Made by a program: the position numbers and the translations under genes. Source: Terriglobus saanensis SP1PR4 (GTDB taxonomy: Bacteria; Acidobacteriota; Terriglobia; Terriglobales; Acidobacteriaceae). Taken from it: a stretch of DNA of 64,000 nucleotides. The notes below the pieces were generated by a model. It had not been told where the DNA came from. It did no database searches and saw nothing but the letters and a program-made list of their open reading frames with translations. Of the stretch, positions 45,978 to 54,759 are shown piece after piece. The stretch's first letter is position 1, and every line of letters starts with the position of its first letter. The stretch covers positions 1,426,001 to 1,490,000 of the forward strand of contig NC_014963.1 of assembly GCF_000179915.2 (NCBI RefSeq). Reading direction: 5' to 3'.

Positions 45978-46092
45978 GGAGCGGTCACCTTGAAGCGGCA
46001 TGGCAATTCCTTGTCATCTGCTGTGGAGTCGGACTGCGGCTTTGCGGAATATAGCATGCGACGGAGAATAGGTGTCCGGCTTCGCGGAGTCT

Positions 46093-47268
46093 TTATGTCT
46101 GGAGGTGTACTCCGAGATGAGTGCCAGCCGCATGCATGGCGCGTTGGGGCAATTGGCTATCGACGTCGGCGATCCAGGCCTCAGCGTCAGCGACAGTTGC
46201 GGGTGTAAGGGCGGCGATAGTCTGGGGAAAAGAACATGTTCGGCGATGTTGCTTGACTTCTGCGAGGAGCCGATCGGAGATCGGCGCAACGACAGGATCG
46301 AACTGAGCGATCTCAACGATGTTGGCGCCATAGTCGCGGATGGTCTCCAGTGCTGCGGCTGCTGTGATGCGGGCGACATAGCGTTGAAGTTCCGCGATGC
46401 GCCATTCCAGGTGAGTTTGTAGCTGAACGATAGCTCCTGCGTAGAGGCGAGCTTCGCAAGGGTCGGCGAAGGGAAGCCGGAGGTGCCGGTACCAGGCCAG
46501 CGTGGTGTGTAGGGTACTGATGAACTGAATGGTTCTGAAGCATTTACGAACGAATCCTGTGAACTCCGTTGCAGGGTTACGCTCATCGCGAAGAGTTGTT
46601 CCGGCGGGAACGATGGATCCGAAGGCGATCACCTGGGGAGCGACGATGCCAGCGTTCCCGCCGATAAAGACTGGTTGCGAACGCTCGAGAAGACCGGACG
46701 CATCGCCGAAGAGGCTGGCGAACTTGTCTCGTTTGGGGCTGAAGTTGAAGTGGATAGCTCCGGAACCGATCTCGGTGTGGTCCATGCGTGAGGTGCCACC
46801 GGTGACGTAGACATCGCAGAAGTTGATCAGGGATCCCGCGACGACGGATGCGGCAAAGAAGGAGTTCTTGAGACCGACTGCGTGGCCAACTTCGACACCC
46901 TCTTCGAGTACGGTGCCGCGACGAATCTCGGCCGCGCCGCGCACCTTTGTGCCATCCAGCAGTGCGCAGTCGGTGAAACTACCCGCGTCGAGCTGGACTT
47001 CGCGACCGACCTGAACATTCGCGAGGGAAGCGATGCCGTACGCGCCGATCATCGAGCCCCTGCCCACGGAGGTAGTCTGGCCTCGAACAATCGCGTTCAT
47101 CAAACATACGCCGGCTTCGATGAAGGGAAGTGTTACTTCGGGGCCGATGAAGACGCGCTGCGGACTGGAGATGACGACACCCTGGTCACGAAGGGCGGCG
47201 ACGCGCTGGCTATTTCCCAGCTCATCCTGGAGTGAGTTCTGCTCGTCCTTAAGCGCATCGAAGTTCAC
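46093..47268 (-). CDS. Left-handed beta-helix (GlmU C-terminal-like) protein without nucleotidyltransferase domain
   Basis: 391 residues from a GTG at 47268, chosen because AGGAAG lies 8 bases upstream (an alternative GTG at 47301 is less likely). Residues about 30-235 carry hexapeptide repeats (VFIGPEVTLP, GSMIGAYGIASLANVQVG, VLEEGVEVGHAVGLKNSFF) and the GlmU-like stretch DHTEIGSGAIHFNFSPKRD. The C-terminal ~150 residues are helical and not typical of GlmU. It may transfer an acyl group to an amino sugar or amino-cyclitol, or act as a sugar-1-phosphate enzyme partner. First gene of the leftward arm. Confidence 0.8.
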   Translation of the reverse strand: MNFDALKDEQNSLQDELGNSQRVAALRDQGVVISSPQRVFIGPEVTLPFIEAGVCLMNAIVRGQTTSVGRGSMIGAYGIASLANVQVGREVQLDAGSFTDCALLDGTKVRGAAEIRRGTVLEEGVEVGHAVGLKNSFFAASVVAGSLINFCDVYVTGGTSRMDHTEIGSGAIHFNFSPKRDKFASLFGDASGLLERSQPVFIGGNAGIVAPQVIAFGSIVPAGTTLRDERNPATEFTGFVRKCFRTIQFISTLHTTLAWYRHLRLPFADPCEARLYAGAIVQLQTHLEWRIAELQRYVARITAAAALETIRDYGANIVEIAQFDPVVAPISDRLLAEVKQHRRTCSFPQTIAALTPATVADAEAWIADVDSQLPQRAMHAAGTHLGVHLQT

Positions 47269-47460
47269 GGACAGTCTTCCTGTGTCGCCTAGAGGCCACA
47301 CTGCAGAAATAGATATTCAAATTGTGTCCCAGCGCATGTTAGCGTTGTCTCGCTCAGAGACAGTGCCGGGAACCAAATTACCACGGACCTCTTGATCGAC
47401 TTTTGACACTTCCGTGAAAGCAAGGGCCAGGTGTACTGCGAAGCTTTTCTTAGGGGGAGC
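47269..47460. promoter_or_regulatory. Divergent promoter region of the cyclitol cluster
   Basis: The 192 bases between the leftward beta-helix gene and the rightward aminotransferase must hold both promoters. An AT-rich patch lies at 47307-47330 (agaaatagatattcaaattg). A TTGACA-like -35 box faces right at 47403-47408, although no good -10 box sits at the ideal distance. Confidence 0.45.
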
Positions 47461-48573
47461 ATGTTCATAAGTCCACGGTATAACTACCCTGCGCAGTTCG
47501 GAGAGAGCATTGACTCCCTGATGTCTGACCTGCGCGCCATGCTGCTTGGCGGGAAGTATATTCTCACCACCGAGGTTCGAGATTTTGAAGAGTCGTTCGC
47601 CGCATACAACGGGGTTGAGTTCGCCCGTGGGGTGAATAGCGGCACCGATGCGCTTGTCATCGCGCTGCTTGCGCTTGGGATTGGGCGTGGCGACGAGGTC
47701 ATCACGCACGCGAACAGCTTCCATGCGACGGCGGCGGCGATCGACCTTGTGGGGGCGACCCCGGTCCTGGTCGACGCGGACGAAGACACGTATCTGATGG
47801 ATGTGACCCAGGTTGCGGACGCCATCACGGAGCGTACGCGCGCCATTATTCCAGTCCATCTCTTTGGAAAGCCAACGCCGATGGGTGAACTGCTCAAGCT
47901 GGCGAAGTCGATGGGCGTCGTGGTGGTGGAGGATGCCGCGCAAGCCCATGGGGCGGTGATCGATGGGCGTCGCGCGGGTTCGTTCGGTGTGGCGGGATGT
48001 TTCAGCTTTCATCCCAGCAAGAACCTGGCGGCTGCGGGCGACGGTGGAGCGATCATCAGCGATGATCCTGAGCTCATGGAGAAGGTCGATCAGTTCCGTG
48101 CGCTCGGACAACGTGCGCAAAACGAGCATGTGGAGGTTGGATTCAACAGTAAGCTGGATGCGATCCAGGCGCGCATCCTCTCCTGCAAGCTGGAGCGGCT
48201 TGATGCCTGGAACAGTGCAAGAGCCTGGGTGGCGGAGAGGTACAGGAGCGGGCTGGCCGGACTTCCGTTGAGCATGCAACGCCATGATCCTGATGAGATA
48301 CATGTCTATCACCTGTTTCAGGTGAGGACGAAGCATCGAGACGCGCTGCTGAAATCTCTAGTGGGGGAAGGCGTTGATGCAGTCATCCGGTATCCGACGC
48401 CCATCCATCTGCAACCTGCTTTTGCGCAATTCGGTTGGAAGCGAGGACAGTTCCCAGTGGCTGAGTCGCTCTCCGAAGAACTGATCTGCCTTCCACTTCG
48501 ACCGGATATGGAGGAGGGCGAGATCGATTATGTGACTTCCAAAGTGCACGCGTTTTATGAGTCTGTTGTGTAA
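47461..48573 (+). CDS. DegT/DnrJ/EryC1/StrS-family PLP aminotransferase
   Basis: 370 residues from the ATG at 47461, with AGGGGGAG upstream. Substrate region NSGTDALVIALLALGIGRGD is followed by EVITHANSFHATAAAIDLVG, the PLP-binding Asp in VVVEDAAQAHGA and the Schiff-base Lys in FSFHPSKNLAAAGDGGA. Enzymes of this type transfer an amino group from Glu or Gln to a keto-sugar or keto-cyclitol. First gene of the rightward arm. Next to a sugar-phosphate cyclase it could install the nitrogen of an aminocyclitol, as ValM/AcbV-like enzymes do. Its exact substrate cannot be told. Confidence 0.94.
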   Translation: MFISPRYNYPAQFGESIDSLMSDLRAMLLGGKYILTTEVRDFEESFAAYNGVEFARGVNSGTDALVIALLALGIGRGDEVITHANSFHATAAAIDLVGATPVLVDADEDTYLMDVTQVADAITERTRAIIPVHLFGKPTPMGELLKLAKSMGVVVVEDAAQAHGAVIDGRRAGSFGVAGCFSFHPSKNLAAAGDGGAIISDDPELMEKVDQFRALGQRAQNEHVEVGFNSKLDAIQARILSCKLERLDAWNSARAWVAERYRSGLAGLPLSMQRHDPDEIHVYHLFQVRTKHRDALLKSLVGEGVDAVIRYPTPIHLQPAFAQFGWKRGQFPVAESLSEELICLPLRPDMEEGEIDYVTSKVHAFYESVV

Positions 48574-48663
48574 GCTCGTCGATGTTTTGTCTTTCGCAAG
48601 AACCATGCAAGAAGCTCTTCAATGCAATCAACATTTAGGTCACTTCACTTGAAAGGCCTCTTC

Positions 48664-49023
48664 ATGATGAAAGCCTCTTTTACTTCTGTCCTTGCTATAC
48701 CGGCCATCGAACGGGGCAATGAGCATGGGGGTCTAGGGCCGATCTCTTTCAGGCGTCTGCTACGAGAGACCGACTTCAAGGCTCCAATCGACTTTGTCGA
48801 TTACACGATTGTGCCTTCGGGGTCAGCTATTGGAATGCATCAGCATGTCGGCAACGAAGAGATGTATTTTGTGGTGTCGGGCGAACCTCTAATGCGTGTG
48901 AATGGTTACGAAGCACGGCTTGCAAAGGGATCGCTTTCGGTAGTGCGGGATGGGGAGTCGCATGAGTTGATCAACGACAGGGGCGGTGACGTTGAGATTC
49001 TTGTCATCCAAGTGCGGGTATAG
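48664..49023 (+). CDS. Single-domain cupin protein
   Basis: 119 residues from the ATG at 48664 (the next ATG at 48667 is also possible). The cupin motifs are present: GMHQHVGNEEMYFVVSGEPL (metal-ligand His, His, Glu) and DGESHELINDRGG (second His). Small cupins act as isomerases, epimerases or dioxygenases, or bind sugars. In this operon an epimerase or isomerase step on the cyclitol or sugar is plausible, but no specific family is recognised. It ends 4 bases before the cyclase start. Confidence 0.85.
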   Translation: MMKASFTSVLAIPAIERGNEHGGLGPISFRRLLRETDFKAPIDFVDYTIVPSGSAIGMHQHVGNEEMYFVVSGEPLMRVNGYEARLAKGSLSVVRDGESHELINDRGGDVEILVIQVRV

Positions 49024-49027
49024 CAAC

Positions 49028-50791
49028 GTGCAGACATCCACTCTGGTGATCGAACAGGCCGCTTCGGGTTGGGTGGCGCACCGTTTTGGAGAGGATCCAG
49101 TCGCGATGAGGGGGCTTGACGCGGATGCCTTACCGCAGGGTCTGATTGAGTTTGCCTCGCACGTCGCGAGACGCCTCGGTCAATCTTCGGCACAATGCAC
49201 GATGGTAGTCACCCATGAGAACTCAGAAGCGAAGCCCACTCGTGGCAGTGCAGGCTTCATCGTACCTCTGACCCGTACGCTAGCCCTCGCCTATCTCGCA
49301 CCAGCAAACTGGGATAAGTTTCTTGTGCTGGAAATGGGTGCGAGGCCGGTGGCAAGCCTCGCCATGCGGCACGATGGCTCGTTGAGGGAAGAGCGTCTTG
49401 CAGGCGCCACGCTCGAAGAACTGATCAGCCTGGTGAAGATGTTGGAAGTCCGGTTCATGCTGGTTCACTCGACGGAGCCGTTTGTAACCACACCGGATTT
49501 TTTTCCGGAGACGTCTGGTCTTCAGATTGAATCGGTGCACAACGCGGGAGCAATTGTTGAAGGTGCGAGGCGGGCTGCCACCCACTTTGAGCGTGGCTCT
49601 GGCGTGTGGCAGGTTGCATCCGGACATACGCGCATGCGGGCGAACCATACGTCGAGTTACGATCTCTACCGTCCCAACCTTGCGACCTTCGATCTCAACG
49701 AGGACACGCTGGAGCGCATCGTTAGCTCCCGTCCAGTCTTCTTCGTCATCGACCAGGTCATTGAGGCGATGCATGGGAGTGCGATTCGGTGCTATGGGCG
49801 AAAGCGTCTGAACATGATCGGCGAGTTTGTCTGTGCTGGGACGGAAGCCGAGAAGACGGTGAAGATGGCGGAGGATATCTGCCGTGCGGCTCTCAGTGCG
49901 GGCCTTCGCCGCGATGGCCTGATCGTTGCTGTGGGCGGTGGTGTAACGCTCGATGTGGCGGGCTTTGCAGCTTCGATTTTGCGCCGAGGGGTTCGCTATG
50001 TCCGTGTTCCCACGACGCTCATTGGTCTGGTCGACGTCTCGGTAGGAGTGAAACAGGCAGTCAACGCCTTCGGAACGAAGAATGTGCTGGGCTCTTTCTA
50101 TCCTCCGCTCGCCTGCGTGCTGGATTATGGGTTTCTGAAGACGCTGCCGGCCTGTCACATCGCGGCGGGATTTTCAGAGGTGATCAAGATGGCGATCCTC
50201 TGCGATGGCCCTCTCTTCGAAGAGATTGAACGTCATGGCCCGACCCTGACCTTCTCTTCTTTTCAAGAACCGAAGGAAGTTGGGATGCGGATTGCCGAGA
50301 CGGCTGAACTGCTCATGATGCAGGAGCTTGCGCCGAATCTGTTTGAAGACGATCTTGCTAGGCGCGTGGACTTCGGCCATACGTTCAGCCCAGTCATCGA
50401 GATTGATAGCGATTTCAGAATAAGCCACGGTGAAGCGGTCGGTCTGGACATGCTCCTCTCGACCGCCATCGCCGCCAATTGCGGTCTCTGCAATTCGGAT
50501 GTGTTGGATCGGTTGGCGCGATTGTTGGATGCGTTGAGCCTGCCTGTCTGGCATGAAGAGATGCCATCGCCCTCGCGGTTAATGATCGCGTTGTCGAAGG
50601 CCCGAGATCATCGTGGCGGAGCGCTCAACCTTGTTGTTCCGCGTTCGGCGGGGTCGGTTGCGTTTCTCCAGGATGTGAGCGTGGAAGAGCTCGTCCGCGC
50701 ATGTAACGATCTTCAGCGATTCGCCATAACAGAAAGGCTAGCCAGTCCAAACCCAATGGAGAGAAGCGATGGTCCAAGCCTTAGCATTTGA
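49028..50791 (+). CDS. Sugar-phosphate cyclase (2-epi-5-epi-valiolone-synthase-like) with novel N-terminal domain
   Basis: 587 residues from the GTG at 49028, four bases after the cupin stop. Residues about 200-570 are a DHQ-synthase-superfamily cyclase: NAD site AVGGGVTLDVAGFAASILRR (about 300-320), VPTTLIGLVDVSVGVK, and zinc ligands Glu384 (GFSEVIKM), His451 (DFGHTFSP) and His467 (ISHGEAVGLDM). The GHTFSP form, in place of GHTFGHA, points to the sedoheptulose-7-phosphate cyclases (EEVS/DDGS type) rather than AroB. Residues 1-190 form an extra domain I do not recognise (TLVIEQAASGWVAHRF, FLVLEMGARPVASL). It should make a C7 cyclitol from sedoheptulose 7-phosphate. The kinase gene overlaps its end. 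Confidence 0.88.
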   Translation: MQTSTLVIEQAASGWVAHRFGEDPVAMRGLDADALPQGLIEFASHVARRLGQSSAQCTMVVTHENSEAKPTRGSAGFIVPLTRTLALAYLAPANWDKFLVLEMGARPVASLAMRHDGSLREERLAGATLEELISLVKMLEVRFMLVHSTEPFVTTPDFFPETSGLQIESVHNAGAIVEGARRAATHFERGSGVWQVASGHTRMRANHTSSYDLYRPNLATFDLNEDTLERIVSSRPVFFVIDQVIEAMHGSAIRCYGRKRLNMIGEFVCAGTEAEKTVKMAEDICRAALSAGLRRDGLIVAVGGGVTLDVAGFAASILRRGVRYVRVPTTLIGLVDVSVGVKQAVNAFGTKNVLGSFYPPLACVLDYGFLKTLPACHIAAGFSEVIKMAILCDGPLFEEIERHGPTLTFSSFQEPKEVGMRIAETAELLMMQELAPNLFEDDLARRVDFGHTFSPVIEIDSDFRISHGEAVGLDMLLSTAIAANCGLCNSDVLDRLARLLDALSLPVWHEEMPSPSRLMIALSKARDHRGGALNLVVPRSAGSVAFLQDVSVEELVRACNDLQRFAITERLASPNPMERSDGPSLSI

Positions 50792-51776
50792 TCTCGGGGG
50801 CACTCACCTGCGCGGCGCCTTGGTGAAGGGAAACAACCTGAGTCGCTCCGCAAGCTACCGTCTCCAGAACTCGGAGCAGGTATCGCGGCATTCTGATGTG
50901 TGGGACGTGATTGTGCGTCACATGCTTCTCTATGAGCGCGCCAGCGTGGAGTTTCTGGCCGCTTCGGATCCGATCGTGGTGTCGTTTCCCGGGCCAGTGC
51001 GGAAAGGCCGCCATATTGTTCAGGCGCCCACCGTGACTGGTGCTGGCGCGGGTCCTCGCGATCTGGCTCTGGAACTGGAACAGAAGACAGGCAGGGGAGT
51101 GCATCTGCTGAACGATGTTTCGGCTGCTGCATGGCATCTGAGTGGTCGGACCGCTGCCGATCGATTCATGGTGGTGACGGTCAGCAGCGGGATAGGTGCC
51201 AAGATTTTTGACCGGTCTCATTTTGCGGGTGTGATGGACGAGCCGATGTATGCGGGAGAGATAGGCCATGTAGTAGTGGATGACCGGCCAGCTGCTCCGA
51301 TGTGCGATTGCGGGGGACGAGGCCACCTGGGAGCGATCGCTTCCGGGCGTGGTATCGAACGCGCGGCCCGTATTCGTGCGCGGGAGTTTCCCCAGGATTT
51401 CTCGCAGTCGATACTCCATGCGCAAGTGGGCGCAGCGACGGAGACTCTTACCAACGAGCAGCACATCGTCCCAGCGGCGCTGGCGGGAGATGACTGGACG
51501 CTGAGGCTGATCCGCGAAAGCACACGACCGCTGGCGCGTGTGCTTCTGGCGAATGTGCTCGGCGTCGGTTTGCAGAAGGTCTTCATCATTGGTGGGTTCG
51601 CCCAGGCCCTGGGCAGCTTGTATCTGCAGATGCTCACAGATCTCATGGGCGAGATGAGCCAGTATGCTGTGCTCGAGGATGCAATTCCGACATTGGTGGA
51701 GGCTGGATATTTGCACGGCGAATGTTGCTTGATGGGATGTGGAGCCTTCCTCCAGGCAAAGGAGCAAAGCCGATGA
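50769..51776 (+). CDS. ROK-family (glucokinase-like) kinase
   Basis: 335 residues. ATP-binding phosphate loop FDLGGTHLRGALVK, catalytic Asp116 in LLNDVSAAAWH, and the ROK signature AGEIGHVVVDD (162-172) are all present. The zinc motif CXCGXXGC reads CDCGGRGH (179-186), with His in place of the third Cys. Glucokinase-like kinases phosphorylate the cyclase product at C7 in validamycin and acarbose biosynthesis, which is the likely role here. It overlaps the cyclase by 23 bases and the next gene by ATGA. Confidence 0.9.
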   Translation: MVQALAFDLGGTHLRGALVKGNNLSRSASYRLQNSEQVSRHSDVWDVIVRHMLLYERASVEFLAASDPIVVSFPGPVRKGRHIVQAPTVTGAGAGPRDLALELEQKTGRGVHLLNDVSAAAWHLSGRTAADRFMVVTVSSGIGAKIFDRSHFAGVMDEPMYAGEIGHVVVDDRPAAPMCDCGGRGHLGAIASGRGIERAARIRAREFPQDFSQSILHAQVGAATETLTNEQHIVPAALAGDDWTLRLIRESTRPLARVLLANVLGVGLQKVFIIGGFAQALGSLYLQMLTDLMGEMSQYAVLEDAIPTLVEAGYLHGECCLMGCGAFLQAKEQSR

Positions 51777-53020
51777 TCTTCACGATTCTGGGAGGCAGTG
51801 CACCGAGTACACCTGTTGTCGTTGAAGCATTGGCCCGCCTTGTTCCGGACGAGATGCTGACGATCCGTTTGGCAGGCCGCCAGCGTGACCGGTTGGAGGC
51901 AGTTGGGCGTGCCTGCCGATTGCTGTCGCAAGGAAGCTGTTTCGACGTGGAGGTCTATGGGCCGGGTGAGTGGCGTGCGGCGATCGAAGGAAGCAATCTC
52001 ATTCTGATCCAAAGCCGGATCGGTAACTATGAGGCGCGCGGCTTCGACGAAGCTTTTCCTATCGAGTTCGGCATACCGGGAGACGAGGGACTGGGACCTG
52101 GAGGGCTTTCGGCTGCGTATCGGACATGGCCCCAGTTGAAAGAGATTTGCTGCAGGATTCAGGCGCATGCGCCGAAGGCACAGACCGTATTGCTCACCTC
52201 GCCAAGCGGTCTGCTGGTTCGCCTTGCGGCGCTTGAGTTTTCCGGTTGGCCCCTGCTCGCAACCTGCGAACTGCCTTACACCACATTGAAGGCACTCTGC
52301 TCGATTGCGGGGGAAGATCCGGACGATATGACTTTCGACTACACCGGGGTGAATCACCTTGGCTATCTTTATAACCTGCATGCGAAGCGGGATTTGCTCG
52401 CTACCTACCAAGAACGGGCTGACGCAAAAAACTTTCCCTCGGCTGCACTGCTCGCTCGGCTCAATGCTTTTCCTTTGAAGTATCTCAGGCTCCACTACGA
52501 GCAGGAAGAGGTTGTGCAGGAACAACGCGACCGAATGGTCCCGCGGGCTCATGAGCTTGGCAAGATTGCTTCTCATGCGCTGGAGTGCTTCCATTTCGGA
52601 GATGAGGCTGTCATCCGCGAAGCGCTGAGCCAAAGGCGAGCGGACTGGTACGAGTTCGCGGTGATTCCGCTGGTCCTCTTCCATTTGAAGAGGGAAGTGA
52701 GGCAACCGATATTTCTCACCTCGGCAGACGATGCAGGGGAGGTGCGGGAGAGAGCGTTTCGCGTACGCAAGAGTGCCCTGGCCTATGTGCCTCCGAAAGC
52801 CCCGGCGACAGATGAGGTGGAGGACCTGGTGAATGCGTTTGCAAGGTATGAGCGCGTCGCGGCCGAAGCCGTTCTAGCAGGAACGGAGGAGGCGCTTTCG
52901 AGCGCGCTGGCACTTCACCCCTGGGTTAAGACAGGGAGCGAGCATGAGCTTGCAAGCATCATTCTTTCGCAGCCTTTCGAGCGCAGGACGAGTGAGGGGG
53001 AAAAGTTATGGCAGAACTGA
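51773..53020 (+). CDS. GH4-like NAD-dependent enzyme
   Basis: 415 residues from the ATG at 51773, overlapping the kinase stop (ATGA). The GH4 outline is visible: TILGGSAPSTP for NAD; SRIGNYEARGFDEAFPIEFG and IPGDEGLGPGGLSAAYR; metal ligands Cys165 (ATCELPY) and His195 (GVNHLGYLYN). The usual sNP motif is TSPSG. GH4 enzymes work by oxidation at C3, elimination and re-reduction, with NAD and Mn. In a biosynthetic operon it may eliminate or epimerise at a cyclitol or sugar rather than hydrolyse a glycoside. An unusual partner for a cyclase cluster. Confidence 0.85.
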   Translation: MIFTILGGSAPSTPVVVEALARLVPDEMLTIRLAGRQRDRLEAVGRACRLLSQGSCFDVEVYGPGEWRAAIEGSNLILIQSRIGNYEARGFDEAFPIEFGIPGDEGLGPGGLSAAYRTWPQLKEICCRIQAHAPKAQTVLLTSPSGLLVRLAALEFSGWPLLATCELPYTTLKALCSIAGEDPDDMTFDYTGVNHLGYLYNLHAKRDLLATYQERADAKNFPSAALLARLNAFPLKYLRLHYEQEEVVQEQRDRMVPRAHELGKIASHALECFHFGDEAVIREALSQRRADWYEFAVIPLVLFHLKREVRQPIFLTSADDAGEVRERAFRVRKSALAYVPPKAPATDEVEDLVNAFARYERVAAEAVLAGTEEALSSALALHPWVKTGSEHELASIILSQPFERRTSEGEKLWQN

Positions 53021-53964
53021 GAGTAGCGATCTTTGGCTGTGGCCGCATGGGGAACGAACGGGCGCGCTGCGTCCAGGAGGCCGGGGCAACCGTGGTCTTT
53101 GTCTACGATCCGGATGCCGAACGCGCGGCGAAGATGGCGCTCGAGTTCGGAGCGGAAGCAATCGCAACGCAGGATGACCTTCCCTGGTCCGATGTTGACG
53201 CAGTCTTCTTTTGCACGCCGCCCCATTGCCGTGAGGCACAGGCACTGGCCGCGATCCGGGCGAAGGTTCCCTTCCTGGCGGAGAAGCCCATTGGAATCTC
53301 GCATGCGGCTTCAGACCGAGTGCTCGCTGCTCTGACAGACGCGCCAGTCGTGAACGCCATTGGCTATATGAATCGATGCCGTGCATCCATCCTGCAGGCG
53401 AAGGCATTGCTCGAGGACTGCCGCTTGCTTGGCATCTCCGCACACTGGGTATGTAGGCAGTACACAGTCCCCTGGTGGCTGGATGAAAGTGCGAGTGGCG
53501 GACCCATGAACGAGCAGGCAACCCATCTCTTCGACCTCTGTCGCTTTCTGGGTGGAGAGGTGGAAGAGGTCACTTCACTGGCGGCGTTGAACGGAAGTCA
53601 TGCGGTTCAGCCTCTTGGATCGGCCTCCGCATTGCGCTTCTCCTCTGGCATTCTAGGAACCATCTTTTACTCATGCGAAAGCTCGGTCAAGGACATTGGC
53701 TTGCACCTTTTTACGGATAAGGGCGGCATAGAGCTTTCAGGCTGGGACTTTCAGATGACGTCGAACATGGTGACGAACACGCTGCCTCTACCCTCGGATG
53801 AAAATGTCTTCCTGACCGAGACGCGAGTCTTTCTGGAAGCCGTTGAGTCCGGCAGCAGAGAGAAGGTTGCATGCGACTGGGAGGAAGCAGCGCGTACTCA
53901 ACTCTTGGTCGATGCGGCACGGCGCTCGATGAGCGAAGAAAGGGAGCTGGAGTTGCAGACATAG
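53008..53964 (+). CDS. Gfo/Idh/MocA-family NAD(P)-dependent oxidoreductase
   Basis: 318 residues, with GAGGGGG just upstream of the ATG, inside the end of the GH4-like gene. Rossmann motif VAIFGCGRMGNERARCVQEA; the EKP motif in FLAEKPIGISH (about 90-100); and the C-terminal domain contains ASGGPMNEQATHLFDLCRFL with the catalytic His. Family members oxidise or reduce sugar and inositol hydroxyls. Here it may oxidise or reduce the cyclitol to set up transamination, as in scyllo-inosamine or aminocyclitol pathways. Cytosolic. Confidence 0.92.
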   Translation: MAELRVAIFGCGRMGNERARCVQEAGATVVFVYDPDAERAAKMALEFGAEAIATQDDLPWSDVDAVFFCTPPHCREAQALAAIRAKVPFLAEKPIGISHAASDRVLAALTDAPVVNAIGYMNRCRASILQAKALLEDCRLLGISAHWVCRQYTVPWWLDESASGGPMNEQATHLFDLCRFLGGEVEEVTSLAALNGSHAVQPLGSASALRFSSGILGTIFYSCESSVKDIGLHLFTDKGGIELSGWDFQMTSNMVTNTLPLPSDENVFLTETRVFLEAVESGSREKVACDWEEAARTQLLVDAARRSMSEERELELQT

Positions 53965-54003
53965 TTCTTCGTGCTTGCATCGCGTTTCTTAGGAGACACA
54001 TCG

Positions 54004-54759
54004 ATGTTCGAATCACATTGCGCGGGATTGGTGATGGCTGGGGGACGTTCCTCCAGGATGCGGCGTATTTGTGCCACGCATAAGAGCCTGCGCACGGTGG
54101 AAGGCGTTCCCCTGATTGAGTGGAATATCTCCTCTCTTCTCTTCCACGGGATAAGAAATATCTTTGTCGCTGTCAATGCCCGGGAGATCGAACTGAGCGA
54201 ATGGATTCGCGGGTACGGAACGGACCTGGCCCATTCGGCGGGGGCGCGGCTTACGACGATCGTGGAAGATGTTCCCCTTGGAACGATCGGTGCGGTCACT
54301 CGCTTGCCGTCGGAAATTGATCCGGTGCTTGTGGTCAATGTCGATAACCTCACCGACTTGCCGCTCGCACGGATGGTCGAATTTCATATCGGGCGCGGTG
54401 CTGCCGCTACGATCGCAACGCACGCCGAGCCATTCAAGATTCCCTTTGGCCGGTTGGAGACAAAGCAGGACGACGTCACTGCCTATGAGGAAAAGCCCGA
54501 TATCTTCGTACAGATCTCAAGCGGCACCTGCGTCTTCTCACGCCGTGCGATCGACTCGATGGCGCTAAAATCCCGAACGGATGTGCCCGACTTAATACGG
54601 ACTCTGATTGCAAGCCGCGAGAGAGTAGCTGCCTTTCGGCATAACAGCCGATGGATTGATGTGAACGACGAGGAAGCTCTTGGGCGCGCCCACGTATTGC
54701 TGGAAGATCGAGGCGACTTGTGGCCCGGAGCTGAGTTCCGCAGGAACGCACATGCATGA
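54004..54759 (+). CDS. Sugar (or cyclitol) phosphate nucleotidyltransferase
   Basis: 251 residues from the ATG at 54004, with TAGGAGAC upstream. Nucleotide-binding loop AGLVMAGGRSSRMR with conserved Lys in HKSLRTVEGVPLIEW; metal Asp in LVVNVDNLTDLP; product-site region FKIPFGRLETK and YEEKPDI, typical of RfbA/RmlA/GCD1-like enzymes. It joins an NTP to a sugar-1-phosphate. In the validamycin pathway ValB activates valienol-1-phosphate in the same way. The GT gene starts inside its last codons. Confidence 0.92.
   Translation: MFESHCAGLVMAGGRSSRMRRICATHKSLRTVEGVPLIEWNISSLLFHGIRNIFVAVNAREIELSEWIRGYGTDLAHSAGARLTTIVEDVPLGTIGAVTRLPSEIDPVLVVNVDNLTDLPLARMVEFHIGRGAAATIATHAEPFKIPFGRLETKQDDVTAYEEKPDIFVQISSGTCVFSRRAIDSMALKSRTDVPDLIRTLIASRERVAAFRHNSRWIDVNDEEALGRAHVLLEDRGDLWPGAEFRRNAHA

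Noticed and set aside
49280-50158. A 292-codon minus-strand frame opposite the cyclase gene
   Set aside because: Antisense shadow of a gene with intact catalytic motifs; Arg/His-rich with no domain.
49028-50791. 3-dehydroquinate synthase (AroB)
   Set aside because: The zinc-site motif reads GHTFSP rather than GHTFGHA, the protein is much longer than AroB, and the neighbours are sugar and cyclitol genes, not shikimate genes. AroB activity is not fully excluded.
51218-52705. A 495-codon open frame on the minus strand opposite the ROK kinase and GH4-like genes
   Set aside because: It is the antisense of two well-supported genes. It lacks a ribosome-binding site and any domain, and its length is explained by GC-rich codon bias.
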